The notes under the pieces were generated by a model that worked only from the letters and a program-made list of their open reading frames with translations, made no database searches and was not told the DNA's origin. This document shows positions 27,619 to 38,107 of a stretch of 64,000 bases of DNA, piece by piece; within the stretch, counting starts at the first letter, position 1, and every line of letters begins with the position of its first letter. Source of the DNA: Gordonia sp. 'Campus' (GTDB lineage Bacteria; Actinomycetota; Actinomycetes; Mycobacteriales; Mycobacteriaceae); contig NZ_JAKOIW010000004.1 of assembly GCF_022206305.1 (NCBI RefSeq), forward strand, positions 22,187-86,186, read 5' to 3'. Made by a program: the position numbers and the translations under genes.

Positions 27619-28095
27619 CTAACGGCTGAGCCACTCTCGCGTGTACACGTCCTGCCAGCGCACCGCGATGTTCCGACGCGCGTCGGCACTGCTCTGGCGG
27701 CCGACCGCCTCGATGAGCACCTCGTCGACGATGTCGCGCACCTCGTCGGACAGCGCCGGCAGGTCGTCGGCGTAACGCGCGATCAACCCGACGCGCACCC
27801 CCTCCACGGCGTCGCCGGTGCCGTCGACGGCGACGAACACCGTGAGCCTTCCCAGTTCCCGGCGGGTGCGGATGGCGATCATCTGCTGGACGACGCGGTC
27901 AGTCGTCTTGATGCCCGGATCGTCGGTCGCGAGTGTCCGGGCGGGGCGGCGGATGCGCCGGAGGTTGCCGGAGATCGACGAGATCAACTGTTCGATGTCG
28001 CTCGTCGGCTCCTCGGCGATCTGCTGGGTCGCCTCGATGAGCCACGAATCGGTGACATCGGGTCCGGCGGGGTCGGGCGAGATCCGGTCAGGCAT
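27619..28095 (-). CDS. Hypothetical protein coupled to ECF sigma; possible divergent Asp23-like domain
   Basis: A 158-residue soluble, acidic protein with no signal or membrane segment. I do not recognise a named family. The C-terminal half, VRVGLIARYADDLPALSDEVRDIVDEVLIEAVG followed by NIAVRWQDVYT, follows the strand-helix-strand pattern of the Asp23/Gls24 domains encoded just across the divergent promoter; that resemblance is by eye and weak. Its ATG overlaps the sigma-factor stop (ATGCCTGA), and AGGAGGGG lies upstream, so it is co-translated with the sigma factor and could act as its partner or anti-sigma factor. Confidence 0.7.
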   Translation of the reverse strand: MPDRISPDPAGPDVTDSWLIEATQQIAEEPTSDIEQLISSISGNLRRIRRPARTLATDDPGIKTTDRVVQQMIAIRTRRELGRLTVFVAVDGTGDAVEGVRVGLIARYADDLPALSDEVRDIVDEVLIEAVGRQSSADARRNIAVRWQDVYTREWLSR

Positions 28096-28729
28096 CACTG
28101 TCCCCTCCTTCCCGGTCGTCGACGATCGTCGTAGGTGTGGGTTTACCAGGGTTCCACGGCGCCAAACGGGTCAACAGGAACTTCCGGCTCCGCTGGAGGT
28201 GTCCACGCACCGATCCGGTGGTGATGCGCAACACCTGTCCGATTTCCTCGAGGGTAAGCCCCTCCACTTCCTTGAGCCACCACGCTGCGCGTGAATTCGC
28301 CGGAAGGTTGTCCAATTCGGCCCGGAGAGCGTCGATCAACAGACTCCGCTCGGCCATGTCGGAGGGCAACGGCCCGGCGGCCTCCAGCTCGGCGAACCGC
28401 TCGTCGTCGAACGGGACGTCGCGTCTGCGCCGGTGATGGTCGGCCGCCTTCCGGTGCGCGATGGTGAACATCCACGTGCGGAAGCTGCTCCGAAAGGCGA
28501 AGTCGGGCAGACCTTTCCACGCGTCCAGAAGGGTTTCCTGGGTGAGGTCCTCGGCGGTCTGCTGCCCGTCGACCATTCGCAGCATGTACCGGAGCAGACC
28601 CGGTGTCACGCGCCGGACGAGCACGTCGAACGCCTCGGTGTCGCCGACGGCGGCCGCGCCGGCGAGCTCGTCGTCTCCGAGCTCCGACAGGTCGAGCGAT
28701 TGCCTGTGAGCCGAATCACTGGGTCCCAT
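28088..28729 (-). CDS. ECF-type RNA polymerase sigma factor
   Basis: The 213-residue protein has sigma region 2 (LLRYMLRMVDGQQTAEDLTQETLLDAWKGLPDFAFRSSFRTWMFTIAHRKAADHHRRR) and region 4 with its helix-turn-helix (LPANSRAAWWLKEVEGLTLEEIGQVLRITTGSVRGHLQRSRKFL). Region 3 is absent, as in ECF factors. A typical zinc anti-sigma gene does not follow; instead the 158-residue gene overlaps its stop. It is divergent from the Asp23 operon, with 124 bp between start codons, so that operon is its natural candidate target. Confidence 0.9.
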   Translation of the reverse strand: MGPSDSAHRQSLDLSELGDDELAGAAAVGDTEAFDVLVRRVTPGLLRYMLRMVDGQQTAEDLTQETLLDAWKGLPDFAFRSSFRTWMFTIAHRKAADHHRRRRDVPFDDERFAELEAAGPLPSDMAERSLLIDALRAELDNLPANSRAAWWLKEVEGLTLEEIGQVLRITTGSVRGHLQRSRKFLLTRLAPWNPGKPTPTTIVDDREGGDSDA

Positions 28730-28853
28730 GCGTGCAACTCCCCCCCTCTGTCCCGACTGACCTTACAGACGGATCGTGAACAGCCTTTGCGATAGCGCAT
28801 CATCCGAACGCGGTCCGTCTACGAAGAAGACACGACGACTGAAGGAGTTCGAC

Positions 28854-29354
28854 ATGTCCGCAAGCGCAACCACCACCAAGGACGTCACGAAGGACGATGC
28901 CGGCATCGCCACCGGGACGCCTGCCGACGCCGCCGCGGGTCGTGCTCTGGCCCGCCGCGATTCGACGGGTGACCGCGGTCGCACCTCCATCGCCGACATC
29001 GTCGTCGCCAAGGTCGCGGGCATCGCCGCGCGTGAGATCGACGGCGTCCACGATCTGGGCGGTACCACCGAGCGTGTGGTCGGACGGGTTCGCGACGTCC
29101 TCCCGGGCACCACGGTGAGCAGCACCCAGGGCATCGAGGTGGAGGTCGGTGAGCGCCAGGCCGCGGTCGACGTCTCCATCGTCGCCGAGTACGGAGTGGC
29201 GATTCATCAACTCGCGGCAGCCATTCGACGCAACGTGATCACCGCCATCGAGCAGATGACCGGACTCGAGGTCACCGAGGTCAACGTGACCGTGCACGAC
29301 ATCGCCTTCGGTGACGACGACCAGGACTCGAACACCACTCCGCGAGTCCAGTGA
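28854..29354 (+). CDS. Asp23/Gls24 family envelope stress protein, first copy
   Basis: This 166-residue protein has an Asp23 domain at about residues 45-160: TSIADIVVAKVAGIAAREIDGVHDLGG, GIEVEVGERQAAVDVSIVAEYGVAIHQLAAAIRRNVITAIEQMTGLEVTEVNVTVHDI. Family members are abundant cytoplasmic proteins tethered to the membrane by AmaP in staphylococci and induced by alkaline or envelope stress. The ATG at 28854 follows GAAGGAG (28841-28847). This is the first gene of a six-gene run in which every junction overlaps by a few bases. Confidence 0.9.
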   Translation: MSASATTTKDVTKDDAGIATGTPADAAAGRALARRDSTGDRGRTSIADIVVAKVAGIAAREIDGVHDLGGTTERVVGRVRDVLPGTTVSSTQGIEVEVGERQAAVDVSIVAEYGVAIHQLAAAIRRNVITAIEQMTGLEVTEVNVTVHDIAFGDDDQDSNTTPRVQ

Positions 29355-29677
29355 TGGCCGGTGCGCCCGGAGACGTCGAGTCGCCGGGCCTCGCGCAGCG
29401 GCTGGCCACCGCGGCACTCGCCGTGCCCGGTGTCAGCGGCCTGCACAGCGGGGTGTTCGGCGAAGTAGCCACTTATTTGCCGGGAGAACGTGTTTCGGGT
29501 GTCTCCCTCGACGATGACGCGGGTGCGATCCACATCGTCGTCGACGTCTCCCACGACCTGCACGGCGTCGCTGCGCAGGTTCGCGACGCCGCGGAGGAGA
29601 TCGCGGCCAGGCCGATCACGGTGACCATTGCGGACATCAGCGTCGGCACCCCCGCAGAAGAAGGTGAAACGGAATGA
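29354..29677 (+). CDS. Short Asp23/Gls24-like protein, second copy
   Basis: A 107-residue protein made of little more than one Asp23-like domain: LAQRLATAALAVPGVSGLHSGVFGEVATYLPG then IHIVVDVSHDLHGVAAQVRDAAEEI and VTIADI. The ATG shares its A with the preceding TGA (TGATG), so translation is coupled. Function is inferred from the operon. Confidence 0.78.
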   Translation: MAGAPGDVESPGLAQRLATAALAVPGVSGLHSGVFGEVATYLPGERVSGVSLDDDAGAIHIVVDVSHDLHGVAAQVRDAAEEIAARPITVTIADISVGTPAEEGETE

Positions 29678-29853
29678 ACAACGCGACAATAGGTCTGTTC
29701 GTCGGTCTGCTGCTCGCACTGGCCGCCGTGGCCGGCGGCCTGGCCGGCTTTCTGCTGGCCGTGGTGCTCGGGGCCGCCGGACTCGTGCTCGGCCTGAACC
29801 GGGACGGTGCCATCGACCTCGGCGCGCTCCTGCGGAGTCGGGGTCGTGGCTGA
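29674..29853 (+). CDS. Small integral membrane protein (59 aa)
   Basis: A 59-residue frame begins at ATG 29674, overlapping the previous stop by four bases (ATGA), and ends at TGA 29851-29853. It encodes one or two closely packed hydrophobic segments (GLFVGLLLALAAVAGGLAG, FLLAVVLGAAGLVLGL) and a basic tail (LLRSRGRG). Comparable small membrane proteins (DUF2273-like) accompany Asp23 genes in other bacteria. It is short, but the coupled junctions on both sides make it very likely real. Confidence 0.78.
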   Translation: MNNATIGLFVGLLLALAAVAGGLAGFLLAVVLGAAGLVLGLNRDGAIDLGALLRSRGRG

Positions 29854-30424
29854 CCACCACCCCGGCGCCGTGCGGGGCGACGGCATGCCCGCCGACGAGT
29901 CGCCGGGGACACTCTCGATCGCCGACCGGGTCCTCGAGAAGATCGCGGCCCGAGCAGCTCTCGACATCGCCGGGGTCGTCCGCCACCGCGGCGGCGTCGG
30001 TTCCGTACTCGGACCGATCGGCGAGAAGACTTCTCTGCCACACGCCACCATCCACGCCGGTGGCTCACGCATCACCTTGTCCGTCGCGCTCGAATGGCCG
30101 TGCGCGGTCGCCGAGGTGGCCCGTCGGACACGTGAACACGTTGCCACGGAGGTCGAGCGTCTGGCCGGGATCGAGCCGCTCCGTGTCGACGTGACGGTGT
30201 CCAAACTGGAACCACGACAGACGATCCGACGCCTCCAGCGCGGTTACGTCGACCTGCCGCCCGTCGCAGACGACGTGCGAACGGGCGGTCCCGCAGATCT
30301 CGCCCCGGCAGACAACCCCGACGCCGCAGTTTCCGAGGCGGACGTCCCTGACACCCCCGACCCGCAGCACGACGCCGCTGCGGTCTCTCCGACCATCAGC
30401 ACCGACATGGAGGTACGACGATGA
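29846..30424 (+). CDS. Asp23/Gls24-like protein with acidic C-terminal tail, third copy
   Basis: This 192-residue protein has an Asp23-like domain at about residues 28-125 (IADRVLEKIAARAALDIAGVVRHRGG, HAGGSRITLSVALEWPCAVAEVARRTREHVATEVERLAGIEPLRVDVTV) and a Pro/Asp-rich, probably disordered tail. The GTG at 29846 overlaps the end of the 59-residue membrane gene by 8 bp (GTGGCTGA), and its own stop overlaps the next ATG. Confidence 0.8.
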   Translation: MADHHPGAVRGDGMPADESPGTLSIADRVLEKIAARAALDIAGVVRHRGGVGSVLGPIGEKTSLPHATIHAGGSRITLSVALEWPCAVAEVARRTREHVATEVERLAGIEPLRVDVTVSKLEPRQTIRRLQRGYVDLPPVADDVRTGGPADLAPADNPDAAVSEADVPDTPDPQHDAAAVSPTISTDMEVRR

Positions 30425-31011
30425 CGCAGACCGCGCTCGACCCGGACCTCACACCTCGCGGGCACCAGAACCCGACATCCGAGCACGCGTTTCCACCCGC
30501 CGCGCTCCCCGGCGCCGCCATCGCGGGTGCCGCGCTGGGACTCGCCTTCCTTGCACTCGGCGCGGTGGCAGTGCGTGACATCGCCGTCAGCGCGGCGTGG
30601 CTGGATGGTCGGGCGTGGTCGCTCACCGCGGCCGAGTGGATAGCCGGCCTGCAGTGGCAGAACTGGATGTGGCCGGCAGCAATCGGGGCGATCCTCCTGG
30701 GTCTGATCCTGTTGTGGGTTGCGGTCAGACCGCGACGCCGTACACATCTCGCACTCGCGGGCGACGGTATGTGGACCCGCCCCGGTGATGTCGCGAGGCG
30801 ATGCAGCGCTGCGATCTCCGACCTACCCGGCGTACTCGACGCCGACACGGTGGTCACACGGCGCAAGTTGACCTGCACCGTGGACGTACGGAGTCAGATC
30901 GCCGACCGTGCACTCATCGAGAACACGGCCACCGCGGTGGCCGCCGACCTGCAGTCGCCGCCGCGAGTCGTCGTGCGCCTGCGCGATCGAGGACCGAGGA
31001 GCGTGCGATGA
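30421..31011 (+). CDS. DUF6286-type membrane protein of Asp23 operon
   Basis: A 196-residue protein with two transmembrane helices (about 30-55 and 80-103) separated by a short outside loop, followed by a cytoplasmic domain of about 90 residues (DVARRCSAAISDLPGVLDADTVVTRRKLTCTVDV) with an Asp23-like strand-helix pattern. It begins by an ATGA overlap. Its layout suggests a membrane anchor for the soluble Asp23 proteins; that is inference from operon structure. Confidence 0.75.
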   Translation: MTQTALDPDLTPRGHQNPTSEHAFPPAALPGAAIAGAALGLAFLALGAVAVRDIAVSAAWLDGRAWSLTAAEWIAGLQWQNWMWPAAIGAILLGLILLWVAVRPRRRTHLALAGDGMWTRPGDVARRCSAAISDLPGVLDADTVVTRRKLTCTVDVRSQIADRALIENTATAVAADLQSPPRVVVRLRDRGPRSVR

Positions 31012-31556
31012 ATCGTCTTCCCGCAACCGCGCATCGACTGTCGGTCGGACTCGTGGCCCTGGCGCTGATCGCCATCGGCGGCGCCGCCATCGCCTGGCGG
31101 GTGGGCGTCGAACCCGTGGCCGGTTGGGTCGACCGCCTCGACGAGCGCGCCGTTCTCGATGCGGCACAGGCGTCCTGGTGGACGTGGGTCCTCGTGGGCG
31201 TGGCCGTGCTCGCGGTCGGTTGGGGCCTGCTCTTGCTGGCCACCAACATACGGCCGCGCGCGGTCGACGATGCCCTGCTCGACGGTTCCGATCAGACCGG
31301 AACGCTCACCGTTGCACCGAAACTGATCGCGAACGCCGCCGCGCAGGAGCTCGCCGGAAACCCGATGTTCCAGAAGGTGACCGCGAAAGCCATCGACGAT
31401 CGGGCGCGCAGCCTCATCCGGCTCGAGGTCTCGGCGAAGCCGAACCGGGGTTTCGACGAGGTCGCCGCGCCGGTCGCGGAGACCGTCGCCGCGATCCGAA
31501 CCGCATTGGGGCAGTCCGGAGTGGACGTCCAGGCGTTTGTCCACCTGGACAGATGA
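31008..31556 (+). CDS. AmaP-like alkaline shock membrane anchor protein
   Basis: This 182-residue protein has two N-terminal transmembrane helices (about 8-29 and 54-76) and a C-terminal soluble domain (GTLTVAPKLIANAAAQELAGNPMFQKVTAKAIDDRARSLIRLEVSA). The topology resembles staphylococcal AmaP, which holds Asp23 at the membrane. It starts with an ATGA overlap and is the last gene of the coupled run; a CsbD gene follows after 90 bp. Confidence 0.75.
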   Translation: MNRLPATAHRLSVGLVALALIAIGGAAIAWRVGVEPVAGWVDRLDERAVLDAAQASWWTWVLVGVAVLAVGWGLLLLATNIRPRAVDDALLDGSDQTGTLTVAPKLIANAAAQELAGNPMFQKVTAKAIDDRARSLIRLEVSAKPNRGFDEVAAPVAETVAAIRTALGQSGVDVQAFVHLDR

Positions 31557-31646
31557 AGCACGACGACAGATGACCGATCACCGAAGACATGACAGACGAC
31601 CTCACCCCGAGGCCGTTGTCGTACCGATGAGATGAAGGAGAAGAAG

Positions 31647-31844
31647 ATGGGATTCAGCGACAAGGTGAGCAACAAGGCCGAGGACCTCTCGGGCAAGGCG
31701 AAGGAGACCGCCGGCGACGTGACCGGTGACGACCAGCTGAAGAGCGAGGGCAAGGGCGATCAGCTGTCCGCTGCCGTCAAGGACGGCGTCGAGAGCGTCA
31801 AGGACGCCGCGTCGAACATCAAGGACAAGCTGTCCGGGAACTGA
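31647..31844 (+). CDS. CsbD-family stress protein
   Basis: A 65-residue, highly charged protein with the CsbD pattern SDKVSNKAEDLSGKAKETAGDVTGDDQLKSEGKGDQ. CsbD proteins are induced by general stress (sigma-B) in Bacillus; the mechanism is unknown. I start at ATG 31647 because AAGGAG lies 6 bp upstream; an ATG five codons earlier would bury that site. Confidence 0.85.
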   Translation: MGFSDKVSNKAEDLSGKAKETAGDVTGDDQLKSEGKGDQLSAAVKDGVESVKDAASNIKDKLSGN

Positions 31845-31862
31845 TTCCCCGCCGAGAGCAAC

Positions 31863-31895
31863 GAACCCCGAAGGTGTGCAACACCTTCGGGGTTC
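31863..31895. terminator. Bidirectional hairpin between csbD and rtcB
   Basis: Perfect 15-bp arms, GAACCCCGAAGGTGT (31863-31877) and its complement (31881-31895), flank a 3-nt loop. It lies between convergent genes. T-runs are weak on both sides, as is usual in actinobacteria. Confidence 0.8.
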
Positions 31896-31919
31896 GACTT
31901 CTCGTGGAGACGATCGGTG

Positions 31920-33110
31920 TCACGTCCCCTTCACGTTGAGGATCTGCCGCAATGTGTGCTCGATGTCGACGAGGTCCACGGCATCGGCCATCACCTGGTC
32001 GATGTCCTTGTAGGCGTCGGGGATCTCGTCCACCCACTGCTCACCGTGCCGGTACTCGATTCCCGCCATCCGGTCCGCGAGATCGTCGGCGGTGAACCGC
32101 TTGCGCGCCTCGGACCGGGAGAAGCGACGACCCGCACCGTGCGGCGCCGAGCAGAGACCCGACTCGTTGCCCTTGCCGCGCACCACATATGACCGCGTCC
32201 CCATCGAGCCGGGAATCACCCCGCGAACGCCCTCATGGGCATCGATCGCACCCTTCCGGGTGAGCCACACGTCCTTGCCCGCATGCGTCTCGTTGACCGT
32301 GTAGTTGTGGTGGCAGTTGATCCGGTCGACCTCGAGCGACCCCGCGTCGCCGTCGCGCGCACCGAACCAGTCGGCGAAGACCGAGACGAACCGGTCCATC
32401 ATCTCGGCCCGGTTCTCGAAGGCGAACCGCTGGGCCCAGGACAGGTCCCGCAGGTAGGCCGTGAGTTCCGGGGTGCCCTGCGGGAGGTAGGCGAGATCTG
32501 CATTTGGCAGGTCGATCCACCACTGCCTGCACAGCTTCTGGGCGACCTTGATGTGCTTCTGCGCGATCTTGTTTCCGACACCCCGCGAACCCGAGTGGAG
32601 GAACAGCCACACCATGTCCCGCTCGTCGAGGCACAGCTCGATGAAGTGGTTTCCGCCACCGAGCGACCCGAGTTGCTCACGCCACTTCGGTGAATGTGCG
32701 AGATCCACACCGTTGTTCGACGCGAGTTCGGCGAGTGAGTCGATCCGCGCCCGGGTGAAGGCGAACCGGTCCAGGCCGCGGTTGTAGTTGCCGGGCGACA
32801 GCGGGATCGCATCCTCGATCCGTGTCCGCAACCGCCCGAGGTCCATCCCGGAGATGTCGTCGGCGCGCAGGCGCAGCTGGACAGCGATCATGCCGCAGCC
32901 GATGTCGACGCCGACGGCGGCCGGGATCACCGCACCGGTCGTCGGAATGACCGTGCCCACCGCGGAACCCATCCCGAAGTGTGCGTCGGGCATGAGGGCG
33001 ATGTGCGGGTGCACGAACGGCATCCGGGCGGTCTGGGCCGCCTGAGCAAGAGTGTTGTCGTCCACGTGCGATGCGTAGTTCAGCACCTTGGGCGACGCCA
33101 TGGTCGGCAT
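31920..33110 (-). CDS. rtcB: RtcB-type RNA ligase
   Basis: RtcB joins 2',3'-cyclic phosphate (or 3'-phosphate) and 5'-OH RNA ends using GTP and Mn2+. The 396-residue protein has VGVDIGCGMIAVQL (metal-binding Cys), GNHFIELC, HSGSRGVGNKIAQKHI, HHNYTVNETHAGKDVWLTRKGAI and SMGTRSYVVRGKGN with SAPHGAGR near the C-terminus, where the guanylylated His lies. I start at ATG 33110, which has AAAGGAA upstream. No archease or RtcA gene is adjacent, unlike in many RNA-repair operons. Confidence 0.93.
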   Translation of the reverse strand: MPTMASPKVLNYASHVDDNTLAQAAQTARMPFVHPHIALMPDAHFGMGSAVGTVIPTTGAVIPAAVGVDIGCGMIAVQLRLRADDISGMDLGRLRTRIEDAIPLSPGNYNRGLDRFAFTRARIDSLAELASNNGVDLAHSPKWREQLGSLGGGNHFIELCLDERDMVWLFLHSGSRGVGNKIAQKHIKVAQKLCRQWWIDLPNADLAYLPQGTPELTAYLRDLSWAQRFAFENRAEMMDRFVSVFADWFGARDGDAGSLEVDRINCHHNYTVNETHAGKDVWLTRKGAIDAHEGVRGVIPGSMGTRSYVVRGKGNESGLCSAPHGAGRRFSRSEARKRFTADDLADRMAGIEYRHGEQWVDEIPDAYKDIDQVMADAVDLVDIEHTLRQILNVKGT

Positions 33111-33224
33111 GGGAGTTCCTTTCGTGAGCGCCCGGGTCACGGGCCCTCACATCACACCGTCGAATCTCCCCAAGGGCAACGGGTTTTCGCCCCCGGCCGA
33201 CATCGGCCCGGGCGACAGCGGACC

Positions 33225-33707
33225 TCAGCCGACGATGTCGAGCGCCTTGTCCCAGACCGCGTTGTCGCGCACCTCGCCCGGGCCGACCATGTCCGAGAAC
33301 ACGATCTTGCCGTCACGATCGACCAGGAACGTGCCGCGGTTGGCGTAGCCGCGCTCGTCGTTGAACACACCGTAGGCACGCGCAGTCTCCCCGTGCGGCC
33401 AGAAGTCCGACAGCAGCGGGAACAGGAATCCCTGCGCTGCGGACCACACCTTGTGTGTCGGAGACGGACCGACCGACACCGCCACGGTCGTCACGTCGTC
33501 GTTGTCGAAGCGAGGCTGCTGATCGCGGATGTAACCCAACTCGCCCTGACATGTACCGGTGAAGGCGAGCGGGAAGAACACGACGAGCACGTTGCGGCCG
33601 TCGCGCAGCGTCGACAGGGACACCAGCTGGTTGTTCTGATCGCGCAGCGCGAAGTCGGGAGCGCGATCGCCGACGGACAGAGGCGCAGAGGGCAGATCTG
33701 CGCTCAT
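33225..33707 (-). CDS. ahpE: AhpE-type 1-Cys peroxiredoxin
   Basis: A 160-residue peroxiredoxin with the active-site block FFPLAFTGTCQGELGYIRD. Cys53 is the peroxidatic cysteine and there is no obvious resolving cysteine, as in M. tuberculosis AhpE (Rv2238c). It should reduce peroxides and peroxynitrite with mycothiol-linked or mycoredoxin partners. Its ATG overlaps the stop of the DUF3052 gene by four bases (ATGA). Confidence 0.92.
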   Translation of the reverse strand: MSADLPSAPLSVGDRAPDFALRDQNNQLVSLSTLRDGRNVLVVFFPLAFTGTCQGELGYIRDQQPRFDNDDVTTVAVSVGPSPTHKVWSAAQGFLFPLLSDFWPHGETARAYGVFNDERGYANRGTFLVDRDGKIVFSDMVGPGEVRDNAVWDKALDIVG

Positions 33708-34126
33708 GCTTTCTTGCCCGAGCGGGCTTTCGGTTGAACCAGTCGAGCGGCCGACCAGTCTCCGAGGCTGATCGCCGAGGTCTGCGTCAGACCCGCGGTG
33801 GGCGCCGCCTCGGCGATCTCACTCGGGTCCACATATCCGGACTTACCCGTCTTGGGCGAGAACACCCAGACGTAACCGTCCTCGGCCAGGGGGCCGATGG
33901 CGTCCATCAGGGCGTCGACGAGGTCACCGTCGCCCTCACGCCACCAGAGGACCACGACGTCGACGACATCGTCGGCGTCCTCGTCGACCATCTCGCCGTC
34001 GATCGCGTCCTCGATGTCGGCACGGAGCTCGTCGTCGGTGTCCTCGTCCCAACCGACTTCCTGCACGACCAAGCCCGCGGTCAATCCCAGTTTCTGGGCG
34101 TTGCTACCGTCTGTGGCGGCTACCAC
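33704..34126 (-). CDS. DUF3052 family protein
   Basis: A 140-residue acidic protein with the DUF3052 pattern: AQKLGLTAGLVVQEVGWDEDTDDELRADIEDAIDGEMVDEDADDVVDVVVLWWREGDGDL, then YVWVFSPKTGKSGYVDPSEIAEAAPTAGLTQT. Function is unknown; the gene precedes ahpE in many mycolata. The GTG at 34126 has AGGAGG upstream at a spacing of about 10, supporting this start over a longer frame. Confidence 0.85.
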   Translation of the reverse strand: MVAATDGSNAQKLGLTAGLVVQEVGWDEDTDDELRADIEDAIDGEMVDEDADDVVDVVVLWWREGDGDLVDALMDAIGPLAEDGYVWVFSPKTGKSGYVDPSEIAEAAPTAGLTQTSAISLGDWSAARLVQPKARSGKKA

Positions 34127-34378
34127 CGCGCGTGACCTCCTGAAGGTGATGATTCGTTGTGTGCGTCGGCGTTGCACGCCTCTGCGTTCTGTGTGTCCCG
34201 GTCGGCACCGGATACGTTCCCGTACACCGACTCGCCTGTCAGCATAGGCAACAGCCTAAAGCCTCACATTGCAAGCCGAACGCCGTCACCGGTTTCGGCG
34301 TTTCGCCCCCGGGTCACCGTTCTGAACGGTGGGGCCGGGGAACGTCGCCGCGAATTTCTTACCCAGACGCCGGTGGCG
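34127..34378. other. Intergenic region with small hairpin
   Basis: This 252-bp region has no gene. A 7-bp hairpin, CACCGTT-CTG-AACGGTG (34315-34331), lies downstream of the lipoprotein gene and may end its transcript. The DUF3052 promoter should lie near 34140-34200, but I cannot place it. Confidence 0.4.
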
Positions 34379-35002
34379 TCAACCGCCCGGACGAGACGGG
34401 CCCGTCGGGGTCGGGACGACGGGGCTACGCGGCGTGGCCGACGACGCCGCCGGGAGCGGGGTGTACGCACGACAGACATCGAGCAGACGCGCCTTGTCTC
34501 GGGACCACTGCCCGGACACCGGGTTGAGTCCCGTGTTCAGTTCACGACGGATCGCGTTCTCGAGGCGTGCCGTCGAGTCGAGGAATGTCCGCGCCGGCGC
34601 CGATACCTCGGCGGGTGCCGAACCGGTGATCTTCGGACGGATCTGGTCCGATCCGGCGATCAGACTCGCGCGGGCCTTCTCGTCGAGGTCTCCGACGGCC
34701 GGATACGAGTGGGTCGTGTTCAGCCGGGTGACGAACGTGTTGAACCCGCGGACCATCACCACCATCGACGCCAACGACTCCCGGCAGAGTTCGACCCCTT
34801 CGGCCCGGACCTCCGCGGCCGCCGACGCCGACAGTTCGGAACGGTAGGCCGCCACCTCACCCGGCACGGGCGATCCCGCGCCGCCCACCGTGGAGGCGCA
34901 CGCCCCGGACACCGTCGCCCCGGCGGCGACGAGCAGGGCCGCCACGATCCGGCGCCGACCGCGTGCAGCTCGGTCCGGCACGGTCCCCCCGCTGCCCGGC
35001 AT
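34379..35002 (-). CDS. Putative lipoprotein of unknown function
   Basis: A 207-residue protein with basic N-terminal residues, a hydrophobic segment (IVAALLVAAGATVSGACAS) and a lipobox-like VSGAC, so probably a lipoprotein. The mature part is helical (LCRESLASMVVMVRGFNTFVTRLN) and ends in a Pro/Ser/Thr-rich tail. No family recognised. The ATG has AAGGAG upstream, immediately next to a 14-bp palindrome. Its position between DUF3052 and aceE matches a hypothetical gene in mycobacteria. Confidence 0.75.
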   Translation of the reverse strand: MPGSGGTVPDRAARGRRRIVAALLVAAGATVSGACASTVGGAGSPVPGEVAAYRSELSASAAAEVRAEGVELCRESLASMVVMVRGFNTFVTRLNTTHSYPAVGDLDEKARASLIAGSDQIRPKITGSAPAEVSAPARTFLDSTARLENAIRRELNTGLNPVSGQWSRDKARLLDVCRAYTPLPAASSATPRSPVVPTPTGPSRPGG

Positions 35003-35011
35003 CGCCTCTCC

Positions 35012-35025
35012 TTACTGATCAGTAA
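35012..35025. promoter_or_regulatory. 14-bp perfect palindrome TTACTGATCAGTAA
   Basis: The palindrome lies 10 bp before the lipoprotein start and its end runs into the AAGGAG ribosome site. It resembles TetR-type operators, but no regulator can be assigned. Confidence 0.45.
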
Positions 35026-35117
35026 CGGTTCGGTGGACGCTACCGCACCGAAGCGAGAGCGACAGCCTACACAGATCCGGTCGGTGCCAAGCCACGTCAC
35101 ATGGGGCACGATGAGGG

Positions 35118-35151
35118 GTGACACCGCACAACATCGGAGCGGCGGTGTCAC
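35118..35151. promoter_or_regulatory. Inverted repeat upstream of aceE
   Basis: GTGACACCGC (35118-35127) and GCGGTGTCAC (35142-35151) are exact complements with a 14-nt gap. This could be a regulator site or a leader hairpin about 58 bp before the aceE start. Confidence 0.5.
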
Positions 35152-35208
35152 GCCATGCGGCCGGACCACCACCCCCAGTCCGGCCTGTCAGAGGGAGTAG
35201 GCATCACC

Positions 35209-38037
<2,829 letters not shown>

Positions 38038-38107
38038 TCCACGCGCGGACCGCCCTCGATCGAGTGCCGCGACCTCGGATGACACGGTCGGGGTCTAGAT
38101 TGAGGGC

